Counted from the first letter of the stretch, positions 9,157 to 18,990 are shown. The stretch: DNA of 64,000 nt from Aeromicrobium sp. IC_218 (GCF_004336805.1 NZ_SJXM01000003.1:186001-250000), one strand, 5' to 3'. The notes: generated by a model not told the origin, from the letters alone. Made by a program: numbers and translations.

Positions 9157-9630
9157 TCAGCGGGCGACGTCGGCCAGCACCGCGTCGGTCACGCGCTGCA
9201 GGTCCGCCGGCGACAGCTCGATGTCGAGCCCGCGGCGTCCGCCCGAGACGAGCACGGTGTCGTGCAGCTCGGCCGTCTCGTCCAGCACGGTGCGGTGCGC
9301 CTTCTTCTGGCCGACGGGGGAGATGCCACCCAGGACGTAGCCGGTGGCGCGCTGGGCGGCGGCCTTGTCGGCCATCTGCGCCTTCTTGCCGCCGAGCGCG
9401 GCGGCCATCGCCTTGAGGTCCAGCGAGCCGGACACCGGCACCACGCCCACGCACAGCTCGCCGTCGACGTCGACCATGAGTGTCTTGAACACCCGGTCGG
9501 GATCGACGCCGAGCGCCTCGGCGGCCTCCAGGCCGTACGACTCGGCGCGCGGGTCGTGGTCGTAGGGACGCTCGGTGAAGTCGATGCCCAGGCGCGTCAG
9601 CAGCGCGGTCGCGGGGGTGCCCGAAGCCAT
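9157..9630 (-). CDS. ybaK: YbaK/EbsC-type aminoacyl-tRNA deacylase
   Basis: The 157-residue protein trims mischarged Cys-tRNA(Pro) or a related aminoacyl-tRNA in trans. Family features are DRVFKTLMVDVDGELCVGVVPV with the conserved Lys, the block KAMAAALGGKKAQMA, and the GYVLGGISPVGQKK loop. The ATG at 9630 is preferred over the GTG at 9639 because a TAGGGT box (complement of 9638-9643) overlaps the GTG and lies seven bases before the ATG. Its stop directly abuts the convergent stop of the dnaE operon. Confidence 0.9.
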   Translation of the reverse strand: MASGTPATALLTRLGIDFTERPYDHDPRAESYGLEAAEALGVDPDRVFKTLMVDVDGELCVGVVPVSGSLDLKAMAAALGGKKAQMADKAAAQRATGYVLGGISPVGQKKAHRTVLDETAELHDTVLVSGGRRGLDIELSPADLQRVTDAVLADVAR

Positions 9631-9691
9631 GGGCGTCACCCTAGCGACGTCCGATCCGGTCGATCCGGAGACCGACCGCGCCAGGCCCGAC

Positions 9692-9697
9692 TAAGGT
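9692..9697 (+). promoter_or_regulatory. -10 box of the metalloprotease gene
   Basis: TAAGGT lies 28 bases upstream of the protease ATG. A GAAGGGA ribosome-binding site follows at 9714-9720, so this transcript has a short conventional leader. The region is shared with the divergent ybaK promoter box at 9638-9643. Confidence 0.45.
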
Positions 9698-9725
9698 CGT
9701 GTCGCTCGACTCCGAAGGGAATCCC

Positions 9726-12431
9726 ATGCCGTCCTCCGCCCTGGCCCGCGCCGTCGCCCTGGTCCTGGCCGCCTCGAGCCTGGCCCTCGTGCCGAGCACC
9801 GCGCAGGCGTCCGACCCGCTCACCAGCGACGCGGACGGGCCGGTGGAGGTCCAGCGCGACCGTGGCGGCCGGGTCTTCGCCTCGACCCGGGCCGGCGACA
9901 GCCTCGACAACCCGCGGGTCCGGTCGAGCACCTCGCCGCGCTCTGCGGCCCGCGCCCACCTGGACCGCTACGGTGCCGACCTCGGGGTCGAGGACGCCAC
10001 CGACTTCGAGGTCGTGGCCACGACGCCGCTGGCGTCCGGCGGGGACGTCGTCCGCTCCCAGCAGCAGGCCGAGGGCCTGCCGGTGCTGGGCGGCGAGGTC
10101 GTCATGGTGCTCGAGGGTGACCGGTCGCTGGCGAGCGTCCAGGCCAGCGTCGTGGACGTGCCCGACGTCACCGGCCCGAAGGTCGGTCGCGCGGACGCCG
10201 AGGCCCGCGCCCTCGCCGTCGTGCGCAAGCACACTGACGGCGTCCGGGTGGTCTCGGCCCGTCGCGTGGTGCTCGACCCGACCCTGTTCGAGCTGCCGGC
10301 CGGTGCGGCCACCGCGTGGGAGGTCGAGGTCGGCAACGGGCTCGACGTCCGCCGCCACGTCTACGTCGACGACCGCACCGGCGGTGTCGTCCGTGTCGTG
10401 GACCTCGTCCAGCACCTCGACCGGGTGGTCTGCGACGCGGCCAACGTCCGGGGCGCCGCCGCGTCCTGCACGTCCGGCTTCGCCCGCCAGGAGGGGCAGC
10501 CGGCGACCGGCCGGACCGACGTCGACCAGGCCTACGAGCACGCGGGCGAGGTCGCCGCGCTCTACGAGTCGGCCGGCGTCGACCTGGCCGCGATGCTGTC
10601 GACGGTGGAGGGCGGGTCGCGCCTGGCGTCGACCGTGCGGTTCTGCGAGCCCGAGGACCCCACGCTCCCGGCGGAGCAGCAGGAGCCCTGCCCGTGGGTC
10701 AACGCCGCCTGGAACGGCAGCCAGATGCTCTACGGCCAGGACTACGCGGCCGCCGACGACGTGGTGGGCCACGAGATGACGCACGGCTTCGTGCAGCACA
10801 CGTCCAACCTGTTCTACTTCGGCCAGCCCGGCGCGATCAACGAGTCGATGGCCGACGTCGTCGGCGAGCTGCTCGACCAGCGCCAGGGCACCGACGACGA
10901 CACGGACTGGCACCTGGGCGAGGACCTGCCCGGCGGCGCGATCCGCAGCATGAGCGACCCGTCGGTGACGGGCGACCCCGATTCGACCGCGAGCCCGAGC
11001 TGGCACACGACGCCGGACGACGCCGAGGGCGTCCACGTCAACAGCGGCGTGGGCAACAAGACCGCCTACCTCGTCTCGCAGGGCGGCAGCTTCGGCGGCC
11101 AGACGATCACCGGCATCGACGCGGGCGACCCGACGCGGGCCAAGACCCTGCTGCTCTACCTCGACACCATCCGCTCGCTCGGCAGCGCCAGCGACTACGC
11201 CGCGCTCGGCCGCACGCTCGTCTCGGCGTGCCAGCGACTGGTCGGCACCCACGGCTTCACCACCGGCGACTGCTCACAGGTGCAGAAGGCCGTCGCTGCG
11301 ACGCAGCTCGCGAAGCGGCCGGCCGCGCTGGGCAAGGACCCGTCCGCGTCGATGACCTGCCCCGACGGCGCCCGGCCGTCGGTCGTCCGCACGCTGAAGG
11401 ACTTCGCGAGCCCGGCACCGGACGTGTGGCAGCAGGTTCCCCGGGACCCGTCGTTCGCCGTGCCGGCGCCGGGGGAGACGGCCTGGTACGCCGACGACTA
11501 CGCGGCGATCGGCCAGGGAACCGTGCCGCTCATCACGCGGGGCGTCCGGCTGGACCCGCAGAAGCGCACGTACCTGTTCCTGGAGCACTGGTACGCCTTC
11601 GAGACCGACGCCGACACCGGCGCCCACTACGACGGCGGGATCGTCGACACGTCCAGCCCTGACACCCTGGCCGCGTCGCGCTGGGTCAACGGTCCGGGCG
11701 GCGTGCTGGCCGGCAGTGACGTGGTCGGCTTCGCCGGTTCCAGCCGCGGCTGGACGTCCAGCCGGCTCGACCTCACCGGCCTGCGTCCGAGCGGGTCCGG
11801 CACCGTCGACCTCGCCCTGGCGCTGAGCGTGGACGACAGCGGCTTCGAGCAGGGCTGGTACGTCCGTCAGGCCACGGTCTACGCCTGCCCGGGTGGACGT
11901 CTGTCGGCCGGAACCACTGCGGTGCAGGGGACGCCGCGCGTCGGCTCCCGGCTGACGGCGACGCCGCGGGCGTGGGGCCCTGGGCCGGTGGCGCTGTCCT
12001 ACCAGTGGCTGCGGGGCAGCACCCCGATCGCCGGCGCGCGCCAGCGCACGTACGCGCCCACGACCCGTGACGTCGGTGCCCAGCTGCGCGTGCGCGTCAC
12101 GGGCACCAAGGCCGGCTACGTCACCCGCACGGTCGTGTCCGGTGCCACGGGCCGGGTCCAGGGCGTCCTGGTGGCGAAGAGCCCGGCGGTGAAGGGCACG
12201 GCGAAGGTCGGCTCCCGCCTGCGGGCGTCCGTGCGGTGGACGCCACGCAGCACCCGGTCGACCTACCAGTGGCTGCGCAACGGCCGCGTGATCAAGGGGG
12301 CGACCCGGTCGACCTACCGGCTCGTGGCCAAGGACCGCGGCCGGCGGATCTCGGTGCGGATCACCGGCCGGGCGAAGGACCACGTGACCCGCACGGTGAC
12401 GATCCGCGTCACGGGCAAGATCCGCCGCTGA
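9726..12431 (+). CDS. Secreted M4 (thermolysin-like) metalloprotease with Ig-like repeats
   Basis: The 901-residue precursor starts with a signal peptide ending at STAQA. A fungalysin/thermolysin propeptide (about residues 40-220) precedes the M4 catalytic domain. HEMTH at 349-353 gives two zinc ligands and the catalytic Glu, Glu373 in NESMAD is the third ligand, and His437 in VHVNSGVGNKTAYL is the transition-state histidine, so the site looks intact. After the catalytic domain and a linking region come two related 75-80-residue repeats, about 734-813 and 818-899. Each begins GT-x-VGSRL and contains YQWLR. Such repeats may anchor the enzyme to wall or substrate. It stands alone and is probably an extracellular nutrient protease. 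Confidence 0.92.
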   Translation: MPSSALARAVALVLAASSLALVPSTAQASDPLTSDADGPVEVQRDRGGRVFASTRAGDSLDNPRVRSSTSPRSAARAHLDRYGADLGVEDATDFEVVATTPLASGGDVVRSQQQAEGLPVLGGEVVMVLEGDRSLASVQASVVDVPDVTGPKVGRADAEARALAVVRKHTDGVRVVSARRVVLDPTLFELPAGAATAWEVEVGNGLDVRRHVYVDDRTGGVVRVVDLVQHLDRVVCDAANVRGAAASCTSGFARQEGQPATGRTDVDQAYEHAGEVAALYESAGVDLAAMLSTVEGGSRLASTVRFCEPEDPTLPAEQQEPCPWVNAAWNGSQMLYGQDYAAADDVVGHEMTHGFVQHTSNLFYFGQPGAINESMADVVGELLDQRQGTDDDTDWHLGEDLPGGAIRSMSDPSVTGDPDSTASPSWHTTPDDAEGVHVNSGVGNKTAYLVSQGGSFGGQTITGIDAGDPTRAKTLLLYLDTIRSLGSASDYAALGRTLVSACQRLVGTHGFTTGDCSQVQKAVAATQLAKRPAALGKDPSASMTCPDGARPSVVRTLKDFASPAPDVWQQVPRDPSFAVPAPGETAWYADDYAAIGQGTVPLITRGVRLDPQKRTYLFLEHWYAFETDADTGAHYDGGIVDTSSPDTLAASRWVNGPGGVLAGSDVVGFAGSSRGWTSSRLDLTGLRPSGSGTVDLALALSVDDSGFEQGWYVRQATVYACPGGRLSAGTTAVQGTPRVGSRLTATPRAWGPGPVALSYQWLRGSTPIAGARQRTYAPTTRDVGAQLRVRVTGTKAGYVTRTVVSGATGRVQGVLVAKSPAVKGTAKVGSRLRASVRWTPRSTRSTYQWLRNGRVIKGATRSTYRLVAKDRGRRISVRITGRAKDHVTRTVTIRVTGKIRR

Positions 12432-12446
12432 GCCCGCGCCGCGGGC
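12432..12446 (+). terminator. Weak hairpin after the protease gene
   Basis: GCCCGC and GCGGGC form a 6-base stem with a 3-base loop immediately after the stop codon, with no T-run. It is a possible terminator before the leaderless-type hisD promoter. Confidence 0.35.
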
Positions 12447-12494
12447 CGGCGTCCATCGCGTCGAGCGAGGGACGAGGGCCCGCGGCGGCCCCGG

Positions 12495-12506
12495 TAGGAT
12501 CGACCG
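12495..12506 (+). promoter_or_regulatory. Leaderless-type -10 box of hisD
   Basis: TAGGAT (12495-12500) is followed by six bases and then the hisD GTG at 12507. There is no Shine-Dalgarno sequence. The spacing implies that transcription starts at or beside the initiation codon. Confidence 0.65.
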
Positions 12507-13811
12507 GTGCCCTTCCTGCGACAGATCGACCTGCGTCCCGTCGACGACCCCCGCGAGTACGCCGCCGCCGTCCCGCGCGGCGAGGTGGAAATCGACCATG
12601 CGCTGCAGGCCGTCGCGGGCATCTGCGAGCAGGTGCGCGCCGAGGGCGACGAGGCCGTGCTGGCGCTGGGGGAGCGCTTCGACGGCGTCCGCCCGGCGGC
12701 GCTGCGGGTCCCGGCCGAGCAGCTGATTGAGGCGCTGCGCACGCTCGACCCCGACGTGCGCGCCGCGCTCGAGCAGTCGATCACGCGCCTGCGCGCCACG
12801 TGCGAGGCCGAGCTCGAGCAGAGCGTCACGACGACGGTCGCGCCCGGCGCGGTGGTCGAGCGCCGCATCGTCCCGATGCAGCGGGTCGGCCTGTACGTGC
12901 CCGGCGGCCTCGCGCCGCTGATCAGCACCGTCGTCATGAACACGGTGCCCGCGCAGGTGGCCGGCGTCCCGTCCATCGCCATCGCCACGCCGCCCCAGGC
13001 CGAGTTCGGCGGAGCGCCACACCCGGCGATCCTGGCCGCGTGCGCGTTGCTCGGCGTCGACGAGGTCTACGCCGCCGGCGGCGCCCAGGCGATCGCGATG
13101 CTGGCCTACGGCACCGAGTCGTGCGCGCCGGTGAACCTGGTGACCGGGCCGGGCAACATCTACGTCGCCGCGGCCAAGCGTTTCGTCCGCGGCCAGGTGG
13201 CCATCGACTCCGAGGCCGGCCCGACCGAGATCGCGATCGTCGCCGACGACACCGCGGACGCGGCCTTCGTCGCCGCCGACCTGATCAGCCAGGCCGAGCA
13301 CGACCCCATGGCCGCCTCGGTGCTCATCACCGACAGCGAGGCGCTGGCCGCCGCCGTCGAGGCCGAGCTCGAGACCCAGGTCGCCGCGACCAAGCACGCC
13401 GAGCGCGTCACCACCGCGCTGACCGGCCGCCAGTCCGGCGTCGTGCTCGTGCGCGACACCGACCAGGGCGTCGAGGTGGCCAACGCCTACGCCGCCGAGC
13501 ACCTCGAGGTGCAGACCCGCGACGCCGCTGCGGACGCCGCGCGCGTCGTCAACGCCGGGGCCGTCTTCGTCGGCCCGTTCGCACCGGTCTCGCTCGGTGA
13601 CTACGCGGCCGGCTCGAACCACGTGCTGCCCACGGCCGGCTGCGCGTGCCACTCCTCGGGCCTGTCGGTGCGGGCGTTCTGCAAGAACGTCCAGGTCGTC
13701 ACGTACACCGAGGCCGCGCTGCGCGAGGTCGGCCACCACGTCGTGACGCTCGCCGAGGCCGAGGACCTGCCCGGTCACGGTGCCGCCGTCAGTGTCCGTA
13801 CGGCGCGGTGA
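12507..13811 (+). CDS. hisD: Histidinol dehydrogenase
   Basis: The 434-residue enzyme catalyses the last two steps of histidine synthesis, oxidising L-histidinol to L-histidine with two NAD+ and one zinc. Recognisable blocks are [61 protein letters not shown] and, near residue 330, [10 protein letters not shown]. The GTG start is set by the -10 box six bases upstream. hisC starts seven bases after the stop, so hisD heads the hisDCBH operon. hisG and hisE are not in the window. Confidence 0.97.
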   Translation: MPFLRQIDLRPVDDPREYAAAVPRGEVEIDHALQAVAGICEQVRAEGDEAVLALGERFDGVRPAALRVPAEQLIEALRTLDPDVRAALEQSITRLRATCEAELEQSVTTTVAPGAVVERRIVPMQRVGLYVPGGLAPLISTVVMNTVPAQVAGVPSIAIATPPQAEFGGAPHPAILAACALLGVDEVYAAGGAQAIAMLAYGTESCAPVNLVTGPGNIYVAAAKRFVRGQVAIDSEAGPTEIAIVADDTADAAFVAADLISQAEHDPMAASVLITDSEALAAAVEAELETQVAATKHAERVTTALTGRQSGVVLVRDTDQGVEVANAYAAEHLEVQTRDAAADAARVVNAGAVFVGPFAPVSLGDYAAGSNHVLPTAGCACHSSGLSVRAFCKNVQVVTYTEAALREVGHHVVTLAEAEDLPGHGAAVSVRTAR

Positions 13812-13818
13812 CCGCGCG

Positions 13819-14898
13819 ATGAGCGTCCCGGACTGGGTGCCGCTGCGCGACGAGCTGCGTGACGAGGAGCCGTACGGCGCCCCGCAGCTCGACGTCCCGG
13901 TGCAGCTGAACACCAACGAGAACCCGTACGGCCCGAGCGACGCGGCCGCGGACGACATCGCCGCCGCCGTGCGCGAGGTCGCCCTCGGCCTGAACCGCTA
14001 CCCCGACCGCGAGGCCACGGCCCTGCGCGAGGGACTGGCCGACTACCTCGGCCACGGCCTGACGTCCGCGCACGTGTGGGCGGCCAACGGCTCGAACGAG
14101 GTCATGCAGCAGGTGCTGCAGGCGTTCGGCGGCCCCGGCCGCACGGCGCTGTCGTTCGCGCCGACGTACTCGATGTACCCCGAGTACGCCCGCAACACCC
14201 ACACCCGCTGGGTGGCTGGACGCCGGCGTGACGACTTCGGCATCGACGTCGACGCCGCGCTGGCGCTCATCGAGGCCGAGCAGCCGGACGTCGTGGTGCT
14301 GACCAGCCCGAACAACCCGACCGGCACCGCGCTCGACCCGGCGCACACGCGCGCCGTCCTGGAGGCGGCGCCCGGCGTCGTGGTGGTGGACGAGGCCTAC
14401 GCCGAGTTCCGCCGCGACGGGGTGCCCAGCGCGCTGGAGCTGCTCGCCGAGTTCCCGCGGCTGCTGGTGACGCGCACGATGAGCAAGGCGTTCGCCCTGG
14501 CCGGCGGCCGGCTCGGCTACGTGGCCGCCGACCCCGCGATCATCGACGCGCTGCGCATCGTGCGCCTGCCGTACCACCTGTCGGCGGTCTCGCAGGCCAC
14601 GGCGGTCGCGGCGCTGCGTCACCGTGAGGAGCTGCTCGGCCAGGTCGACCAGCTGCGCCGCACGCGCGACGAGACCGGGGCCTGGCTCACCGAGCAGGGC
14701 TTCGAGGTGGCGGCGTCGGACGCCAACTTCGTGCTGTTCGGCCGGTTCGACGACCGGCACGCCGTCTGGCAGGCCGTCTTGGACCGCGGTGTGCTCATCC
14801 GGGAGACTGGACCCGACGGATGGCTGCGCGTGTCGATCGGCACGCCTGCCGAGATGGAAGCGTTCAAGCAGGCACTGACGGAGGTGGCTTCGAGATGA
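13819..14898 (+). CDS. hisC: Histidinol-phosphate aminotransferase
   Basis: The 359-residue PLP enzyme makes histidinol phosphate from imidazole acetol phosphate with glutamate as amino donor. It shows [11 protein letters not shown] near the N-terminus, [21 protein letters not shown] and the lysine motif [15 protein letters not shown]. The ATG at 13819 is seven bases past the hisD stop. The last bases overlap the hisB start (ATGA), which indicates coupled translation. Confidence 0.96.
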   Translation: MSVPDWVPLRDELRDEEPYGAPQLDVPVQLNTNENPYGPSDAAADDIAAAVREVALGLNRYPDREATALREGLADYLGHGLTSAHVWAANGSNEVMQQVLQAFGGPGRTALSFAPTYSMYPEYARNTHTRWVAGRRRDDFGIDVDAALALIEAEQPDVVVLTSPNNPTGTALDPAHTRAVLEAAPGVVVVDEAYAEFRRDGVPSALELLAEFPRLLVTRTMSKAFALAGGRLGYVAADPAIIDALRIVRLPYHLSAVSQATAVAALRHREELLGQVDQLRRTRDETGAWLTEQGFEVAASDANFVLFGRFDDRHAVWQAVLDRGVLIRETGPDGWLRVSIGTPAEMEAFKQALTEVASR

Positions 14899-15494
14899 CC
14901 CGTACGGCTCGCATCGAGCGAAAGACGTCCGAGTCCCACGTCGTCGTCGAGATCGACCTCGACGGCACGGGCCGCACGGACGTCGACACCGGCGTGGGGT
15001 TCTACGACCACATGCTCACGGCCCTGGGCCGCCACTCGCTGATCGACCTCACGGTCCGCAGCGTGGGCGACCTGCACATCGACGCGCACCACACCGTCGA
15101 GGACACCGCGATCTGCATCGGCGAGGCGCTGCGCGAGGCGCTCGGCGACAAGGCGGGCATCCGGCGCTACGGCAACGCGACGATCCCGCTCGACGAGGCC
15201 ATCGCCACGTGCGTCGTGGACGTGTCGGGACGCCCGTACTTCGTGCACGCCGGCGAGCCGGAGCGGCAGATCACCGCGATCATCGGCGGCCAGTACGTGG
15301 GCTCTCTCACGTCGCACGTCCTGGAATCGATCGCGCACCACGCGGGGTTGACGATGCACATGACCCTCCTCGCCGGCCGCGACCCGCACCACATCGCCGA
15401 GTGCCAGTTCAAGGCCCTCGCCCGCGCGCTGCGCGAGGCGGTGGCCCTCGACCCGCGCGAGACCGGCGTGCCCAGCACCAAGGGAGCACTGTGA
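14895..15494 (+). CDS. hisB: Imidazoleglycerol-phosphate dehydratase
   Basis: The 199-residue monofunctional dehydratase forms imidazole acetol phosphate. The repeated metal-binding His clusters are visible in [43 protein letters not shown] and [12 protein letters not shown]. It lacks the phosphatase domain of enterobacterial HisB, as is normal in actinobacteria. It overlaps hisC by four bases and hisH by four bases. Confidence 0.97.
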   Translation: MTRTARIERKTSESHVVVEIDLDGTGRTDVDTGVGFYDHMLTALGRHSLIDLTVRSVGDLHIDAHHTVEDTAICIGEALREALGDKAGIRRYGNATIPLDEAIATCVVDVSGRPYFVHAGEPERQITAIIGGQYVGSLTSHVLESIAHHAGLTMHMTLLAGRDPHHIAECQFKALARALREAVALDPRETGVPSTKGAL

Positions 15495-16123
15495 CGGCGA
15501 AGGTCGCCGTCCTCGACTACGGCTCGGGCAACCTGCGCTCGGCCCTGCGCGCCGTCGAGCGCGCCGGGGCCGAGGTCGTGCTGACGACGGACCAGGACGT
15601 CGCGCTCGAGGCCGACGGCCTGCTGGTGCCCGGCGTCGGCGCCTTCGCCGCCTGCATGCAGGGCCTGCGCGAGGTCGACGGCGAGCGGCTCATCGAGAAG
15701 CGGCTCATCGCGAACCGTCCGGTCATGGGCATCTGCGTGGGCATGCAGATCCTGTTCGCCCAGGGCATCGAGCACGGCGTGCAGGCCGACGGCTGCGGCG
15801 AGTGGCCGGGCACCGTCGAGGAGCTGCAGGCCCCCGTGGTGCCGCACATGGGCTGGAACACCGTCGAGCCCGGCGCCGGGTCGCGGATGTTCGAGGGTCT
15901 GGAGGACGCGTCGTTCTACTTCGTGCACTCCTACGGCGTGCGCGAGTGGCTGCTCGAACCGCCGCCCGCGTTCCCGCAGCCGGTCGTCACCTGGACGTCG
16001 TACGGCCCGGAGCGCTTCGTGTCGGCGGTCGAGAACGGCCCGCTGTGGGCGACGCAGTTCCACCCGGAGAAGTCCGGCGACGCCGGCGCGCAGCTGCTGC
16101 GCAACTGGGTCGGAACGCTCTAG
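15491..16123 (+). CDS. hisH: Imidazole glycerol phosphate synthase, glutaminase subunit
   Basis: The 210-residue class I amidotransferase supplies ammonia to HisF. The nucleophile Cys lies in [10 protein letters not shown] near residue 82, and the His and Glu of the triad in QFHPEKSG near the C-terminus. It starts with [10 protein letters not shown]. The GTG start overlaps the hisB stop. Its partner hisF lies about 2 kb downstream, after hisA, so the subunits are encoded in separate transcription units. Confidence 0.97.
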   Translation: MTAKVAVLDYGSGNLRSALRAVERAGAEVVLTTDQDVALEADGLLVPGVGAFAACMQGLREVDGERLIEKRLIANRPVMGICVGMQILFAQGIEHGVQADGCGEWPGTVEELQAPVVPHMGWNTVEPGAGSRMFEGLEDASFYFVHSYGVREWLLEPPPAFPQPVVTWTSYGPERFVSAVENGPLWATQFHPEKSGDAGAQLLRNWVGTL

Positions 16124-16819
16124 TCAGGCGGTCTCGGCGGCCGCGTCGAGCAGGATCTCGACCAGGTCGTCGGGCCGGGTGAGGTGCGGCCAGTGGCTGG
16201 TCGGCAGCCAGGCGACCTCGAGCTCGTCGTAGGCGTCGAGCTCGGCGGCCACACCCGGGTAGTCGCGCCGCCACTCGTCGAGCTGGGCCTCGTCGAACCC
16301 GGACGCGACCACCAGCGCGGGCACCGCGAACCGGCGTCCGGCCGAGAGGTCCCACCCGTCCCGCGCCACCTGGGCGGGGAACGGCACCGCCGCCTGCTCG
16401 ATCTCGGCGCGGAGCTCGGGGGACAGGTCGCGCTGCTCGGGCTCGCTCAGCTCGTCCCACGAGAACGGCACCTCGTCGCCGGACGGATCCGGGCTGCCCG
16501 ACGGGTCGAGCGGCATCGGCGACGAGTCGACGTAGACGGTCAGCCGCACGAGCTCGGGGTGCTCCTCGGTGACGACCTGCACCAGACGTCCGGCGAAGCT
16601 GCTGCCGGCGAGCACGACCGGCTCGTCGGCCGCGCGCACGGCGTCGAGCACCGCCTCGACGTGGTCGGCCAGCCGGACCCCGGTGCGGTCGTCGTCGGGA
16701 CCGGTGCCGGGCAGGCCGGCCAGCAGCACCCGGTGGCCGCGCTGCTCGAGCAGCGGCACGAGGTGGCGCCAGGACGACGCGTCGAGCCAGAACCCGCGGA
16801 CGAGCACGAAGGTGGCCAT
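16124..16819 (-). CDS. Alpha/beta hydrolase, EstC-like
   Basis: The 231-residue alpha/beta-hydrolase has an oxyanion-side motif near the N-terminus ([16 protein letters not shown]). The nucleophile elbow is GSSFAG, a variant of GxSxG with Ala at the fifth position. An Asp (VASGFDEAQ) and His ([16 protein letters not shown]) near the C-terminus complete a likely triad. This shape is common in salicylate-esterase-like proteins of unknown substrate. The ATG at 16819 is preceded at six bases by TACCGT. Its stop abuts the hisH stop, interrupting the his strand between hisH and hisA. Confidence 0.82.
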   Translation of the reverse strand: MATFVLVRGFWLDASSWRHLVPLLEQRGHRVLLAGLPGTGPDDDRTGVRLADHVEAVLDAVRAADEPVVLAGSSFAGRLVQVVTEEHPELVRLTVYVDSSPMPLDPSGSPDPSGDEVPFSWDELSEPEQRDLSPELRAEIEQAAVPFPAQVARDGWDLSAGRRFAVPALVVASGFDEAQLDEWRRDYPGVAAELDAYDELEVAWLPTSHWPHLTRPDDLVEILLDAAAETA

Positions 16820-16864
16820 GCCGCCACGGTAGGCGCGTCCGCCGACATCGTCACCCACTCGCGT

Positions 16865-16978
16865 GGCGGTGAGTCAGCGGCCACCGAGCCTGTCGCCGGT
16901 GAGCCAGCGTCCACCGAGGCGCATCGTGTGGACGCCAGGTCACCGCCACCGAGGCCGCGTGGACGCCAGGTCACCGCC
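16865..16978. repeat. Two pairs of direct repeats that are also mutually inverted
   Basis: Repeat A occurs at 16865-16888 and 16895-16918, matching at 21 of 24 positions with core GGTGAG-CAGCG-CCACCGAG. Repeat B occurs at 16926-16947 and 16957-16978, matching at 21 of 22, with core GGACGCCAGGTCACCGCC. B read in reverse complement matches A at 15-16 of 20 positions, so the block can fold as nested hairpins. It fills most of the space between the divergent hydrolase and hisA starts and ends 49 bases before the hisA -10 box. Confidence 0.7.
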
Positions 16979-17026
16979 GACACGTCCACGGCGCGCACCG
17001 CGGCGGGGCGGGGGAGCGGTGGTCGG

Positions 17027-17038
17027 TACGATTCCCCG
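17027..17038 (+). promoter_or_regulatory. Leaderless-type -10 box of hisA
   Basis: TACGAT (17027-17032) is six bases before the GTG at 17039, with no ribosome-binding site between. It fixes the hisA start within a frame that stays open far upstream. Confidence 0.65.
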
Positions 17039-17764
17039 GTGACTCTCGAGCTCCTCCCCGCTGTCGACGTCGCCGACGGACAGGCCGTGCGCCTGGTCCA
17101 GGGCGAGCTCGGCAGCGAGACGACGTACGGTTCGCCCCTCGACGCCGCCCTGCAGTGGCAGAGCGACGGCGCGGAGTGGATCCACCTGGTCGACCTCGAC
17201 GCCGCGTTCGGCAAGGGCTCCAACCGCGAGCTGCTCGCCGAGGTCGTCGGCCGCCTGGACGTCAAGGTCGAGCTCTCCGGCGGCATCCGCGACGACGCCT
17301 CGCTCGAGGCCGCCCTCGCGACCGGCTGCCGCCGCGTCAACCTCGGCACCGCCGCGCTCGAGAACCCCGCGTGGTGCGCCAGCGCCGTGGCCCGCTTCGG
17401 CGACCAGATCGCCGTCGGCCTGGACGTCCGCGGACGCACCCTGGCCGCGCGCGGCTGGACGCAGGACGGTGGCGACCTGTTCGAGGTGCTCGAGCGGCTC
17501 GAGCGCGACGGCGTCTCCCGCTACGTGGTCACCGACGTCACCAAGGACGGCACCCTGCAGGGCCCGAACCTGGACCTGCTGCGCCAGGTCTGCGAGGTCA
17601 CCGACAAGCCCGTGGTCGCCTCCGGCGGCGTCTCGAGCCTGGACGACCTGCGCGCCATCGCCTCGCTCACCGGCACCGGCGTCGAGGGCGCCATCGTCGG
17701 CAAGGCGCTCTACGCCGGCGCGTTCACGCTGCCCGAGGCGCTCGCCGCCGTCGCCGAGGCCTGA
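17039..17764 (+). CDS. hisA: ProFAR isomerase HisA, possibly bifunctional PriA
   Basis: This 241-residue TIM-barrel enzyme opens the ribose ring of ProFAR. The N-terminus [15 protein letters not shown], the middle block [17 protein letters not shown], and the C-terminal [14 protein letters not shown] and [15 protein letters not shown] are typical. In many actinobacteria this protein (PriA) also carries out the TrpF reaction. No trpF is seen beside trpC here, so a dual role is plausible but unproven. The GTG start is chosen from the -10 box and from alignment with family N-termini. Confidence 0.94.
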   Translation: MTLELLPAVDVADGQAVRLVQGELGSETTYGSPLDAALQWQSDGAEWIHLVDLDAAFGKGSNRELLAEVVGRLDVKVELSGGIRDDASLEAALATGCRRVNLGTAALENPAWCASAVARFGDQIAVGLDVRGRTLAARGWTQDGGDLFEVLERLERDGVSRYVVTDVTKDGTLQGPNLDLLRQVCEVTDKPVVASGGVSSLDDLRAIASLTGTGVEGAIVGKALYAGAFTLPEALAAVAEA

Positions 17765-17782
17765 GCCCGGCCGAACCCGTCC

Positions 17783-17818
17783 GACGACCCCTCCGGCCCC
17801 GCGGCCGGAGGGGTCGTC
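17783..17818. terminator. Strong hairpin between convergent hisA and a zinc-ribbon-like gene
   Basis: A perfect 16-base stem (17783-17798 with 17803-17818) closes a 4-base loop. It lies between convergent stops and can serve both strands. No T-run is present on either side. Confidence 0.75.
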
Positions 17819-17839
17819 CGCGTCCGAGGCCGCGGCGCC

Positions 17840-18175
17840 CTAGAGCAGCAAGTCCCAGGCGGTCCGCACGAGGGCGTACAGGCCGTACCCGGCGCAGCCG
17901 AGCAACGTGAGCATGACGATCAGGCCGACGTAGTCCGAGAGCGCCCACGCCTCGTCCTCGTCCTCCGGAGCGGGATGAGGGAGCTCGCGCGTCGCGAGGT
18001 GCTCGGCCGCGTGGGCCTGCGAGCAGAAGCGCAGGTCGAGACGGTTCCCCGAGACGATCCACGAGTCGTCCCACTCGTCGGCGTCCACCCCGCGGCGGAC
18101 CGTCAGAAGCAACGCGCCCTCGGTCTCGGGGTCGAACAGCTCACGGCACTCGTCGCAGCGCTGGGTCATCGGCAC
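17840..18175 (-). CDS. Small Cys-containing membrane-anchored protein
   Basis: The 111-residue protein starts with CDECRELFDPETEG and has a later Cys in RFCSQAHAAEHL. Together these could form a small metal-binding or redox site, although a complete zinc ribbon is not evident. One hydrophobic segment follows at about residues 84-104 (YVGLIVMLTLLGCAGYGLYAL). The GTG start at 18175 has TAGGGT six bases upstream. Its family is not recognised and its function is unknown. Confidence 0.7.
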   Translation of the reverse strand: MPMTQRCDECRELFDPETEGALLLTVRRGVDADEWDDSWIVSGNRLDLRFCSQAHAAEHLATRELPHPAPEDEDEAWALSDYVGLIVMLTLLGCAGYGLYALVRTAWDLLL

Positions 18176-18216
18176 GGCCAGACCCTAGCGGCGCGGGGAC
18201 CGTCGGTGGCCAGCGG

Positions 18217-18228
18217 TAGATTGCTCGG
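18217..18228 (+). promoter_or_regulatory. Leaderless-type -10 box of hisF
   Basis: TAGATT (18217-18222) precedes the hisF GTG at 18229 by six bases. It lies back to back with the divergent TAGGGT box of the small membrane-protein gene (complement of 18182-18187). Confidence 0.65.
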
Positions 18229-18990
18229 GTGTCTCTCGCCGTCCGTGTGATCCCCTGCCTCGACGTCGACGCCGGCCGCGTCGTGAAGGGCGTCAACTTC
18301 GTCGACCTGGTGGACGCCGGTGACCCGGTCGAGATGGCCAAGGTCTACGACGCCGAGGGCGCCGACGAGCTGACCTTCCTCGACATCACCGCGTCCTCCG
18401 ACGACCGGTCCACGACCTTCGAGGTCGTCGGCAGCACCGCCGAGCAGGTGTTCATCCCGCTGACGGTCGGCGGCGGCGTGCGCGAGGTCGACGACGTCAA
18501 CCGCCTGCTGCGGGCCGGCGCCGACAAGGTCGGCATCAACACCGGCGCCATCGCTCGTCCGGAGGTCATCGCCGAGATCACCGGCCGGTTCGGCAACCAG
18601 GTGCTGGTGCTCAGCGTCGACGCGCGGCGCAGCGACGAGCAGCCCAGCGGCTACGAGGTCACCACCCACGGTGGTCGCCGCTCGGCCGGCCTGGACGCCG
18701 TGGAGTGGGTAAAGCGGGCCGGCGAGCTCGGCGTCGGCGAGGTGCTGCTGAACTCCATGGACGCCGACGGCACGAAGCAGGGCTTCGACCTGGAAATGAT
18801 CCGGGCGGTCCGCAGCGTTACGAGAGTGCCGCTCGTCGCGAGCGGCGGTGCCGGACGGCTGGAGCACTTCGCCCCCGCCGTGCACGCCGGGGCCGACGCC
18901 GTGCTTGCCGCCAGCGTGTTCCACTTCGGCGAGCTGACCATCGGACAGGTGAAGGACAGCCTGCGCCGCGAAGGAATCCATGTCCGTTGA
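18229..18990 (+). CDS. hisF: Imidazole glycerol phosphate synthase, cyclase subunit
   Basis: The 253-residue TIM barrel joins PRFAR with ammonia from HisH to give IGP and AICAR. Conserved blocks are [72 protein letters not shown] and [12 protein letters not shown]. The two catalytic Asp residues are those of CLDVD and MDADGT. The start is supported by the -10 box. The gene overlaps the next ABC gene by 11 bases. Confidence 0.97.
   Translation: MSLAVRVIPCLDVDAGRVVKGVNFVDLVDAGDPVEMAKVYDAEGADELTFLDITASSDDRSTTFEVVGSTAEQVFIPLTVGGGVREVDDVNRLLRAGADKVGINTGAIARPEVIAEITGRFGNQVLVLSVDARRSDEQPSGYEVTTHGGRRSAGLDAVEWVKRAGELGVGEVLLNSMDADGTKQGFDLEMIRAVRSVTRVPLVASGGAGRLEHFAPAVHAGADAVLAASVFHFGELTIGQVKDSLRREGIHVR

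Noticed and set aside
16865..16978. CRISPR array
   Set aside because: There are only two copies of each repeat, with 6-9-base spacings and imperfect matches, and no cas genes in the window.
16184..17038. A 285-codon upstream extension in frame with hisA
   Set aside because: It is antisense to the hydrolase gene, and the TACGAT box six bases before 17039 and the family N-terminus place the hisA start there.
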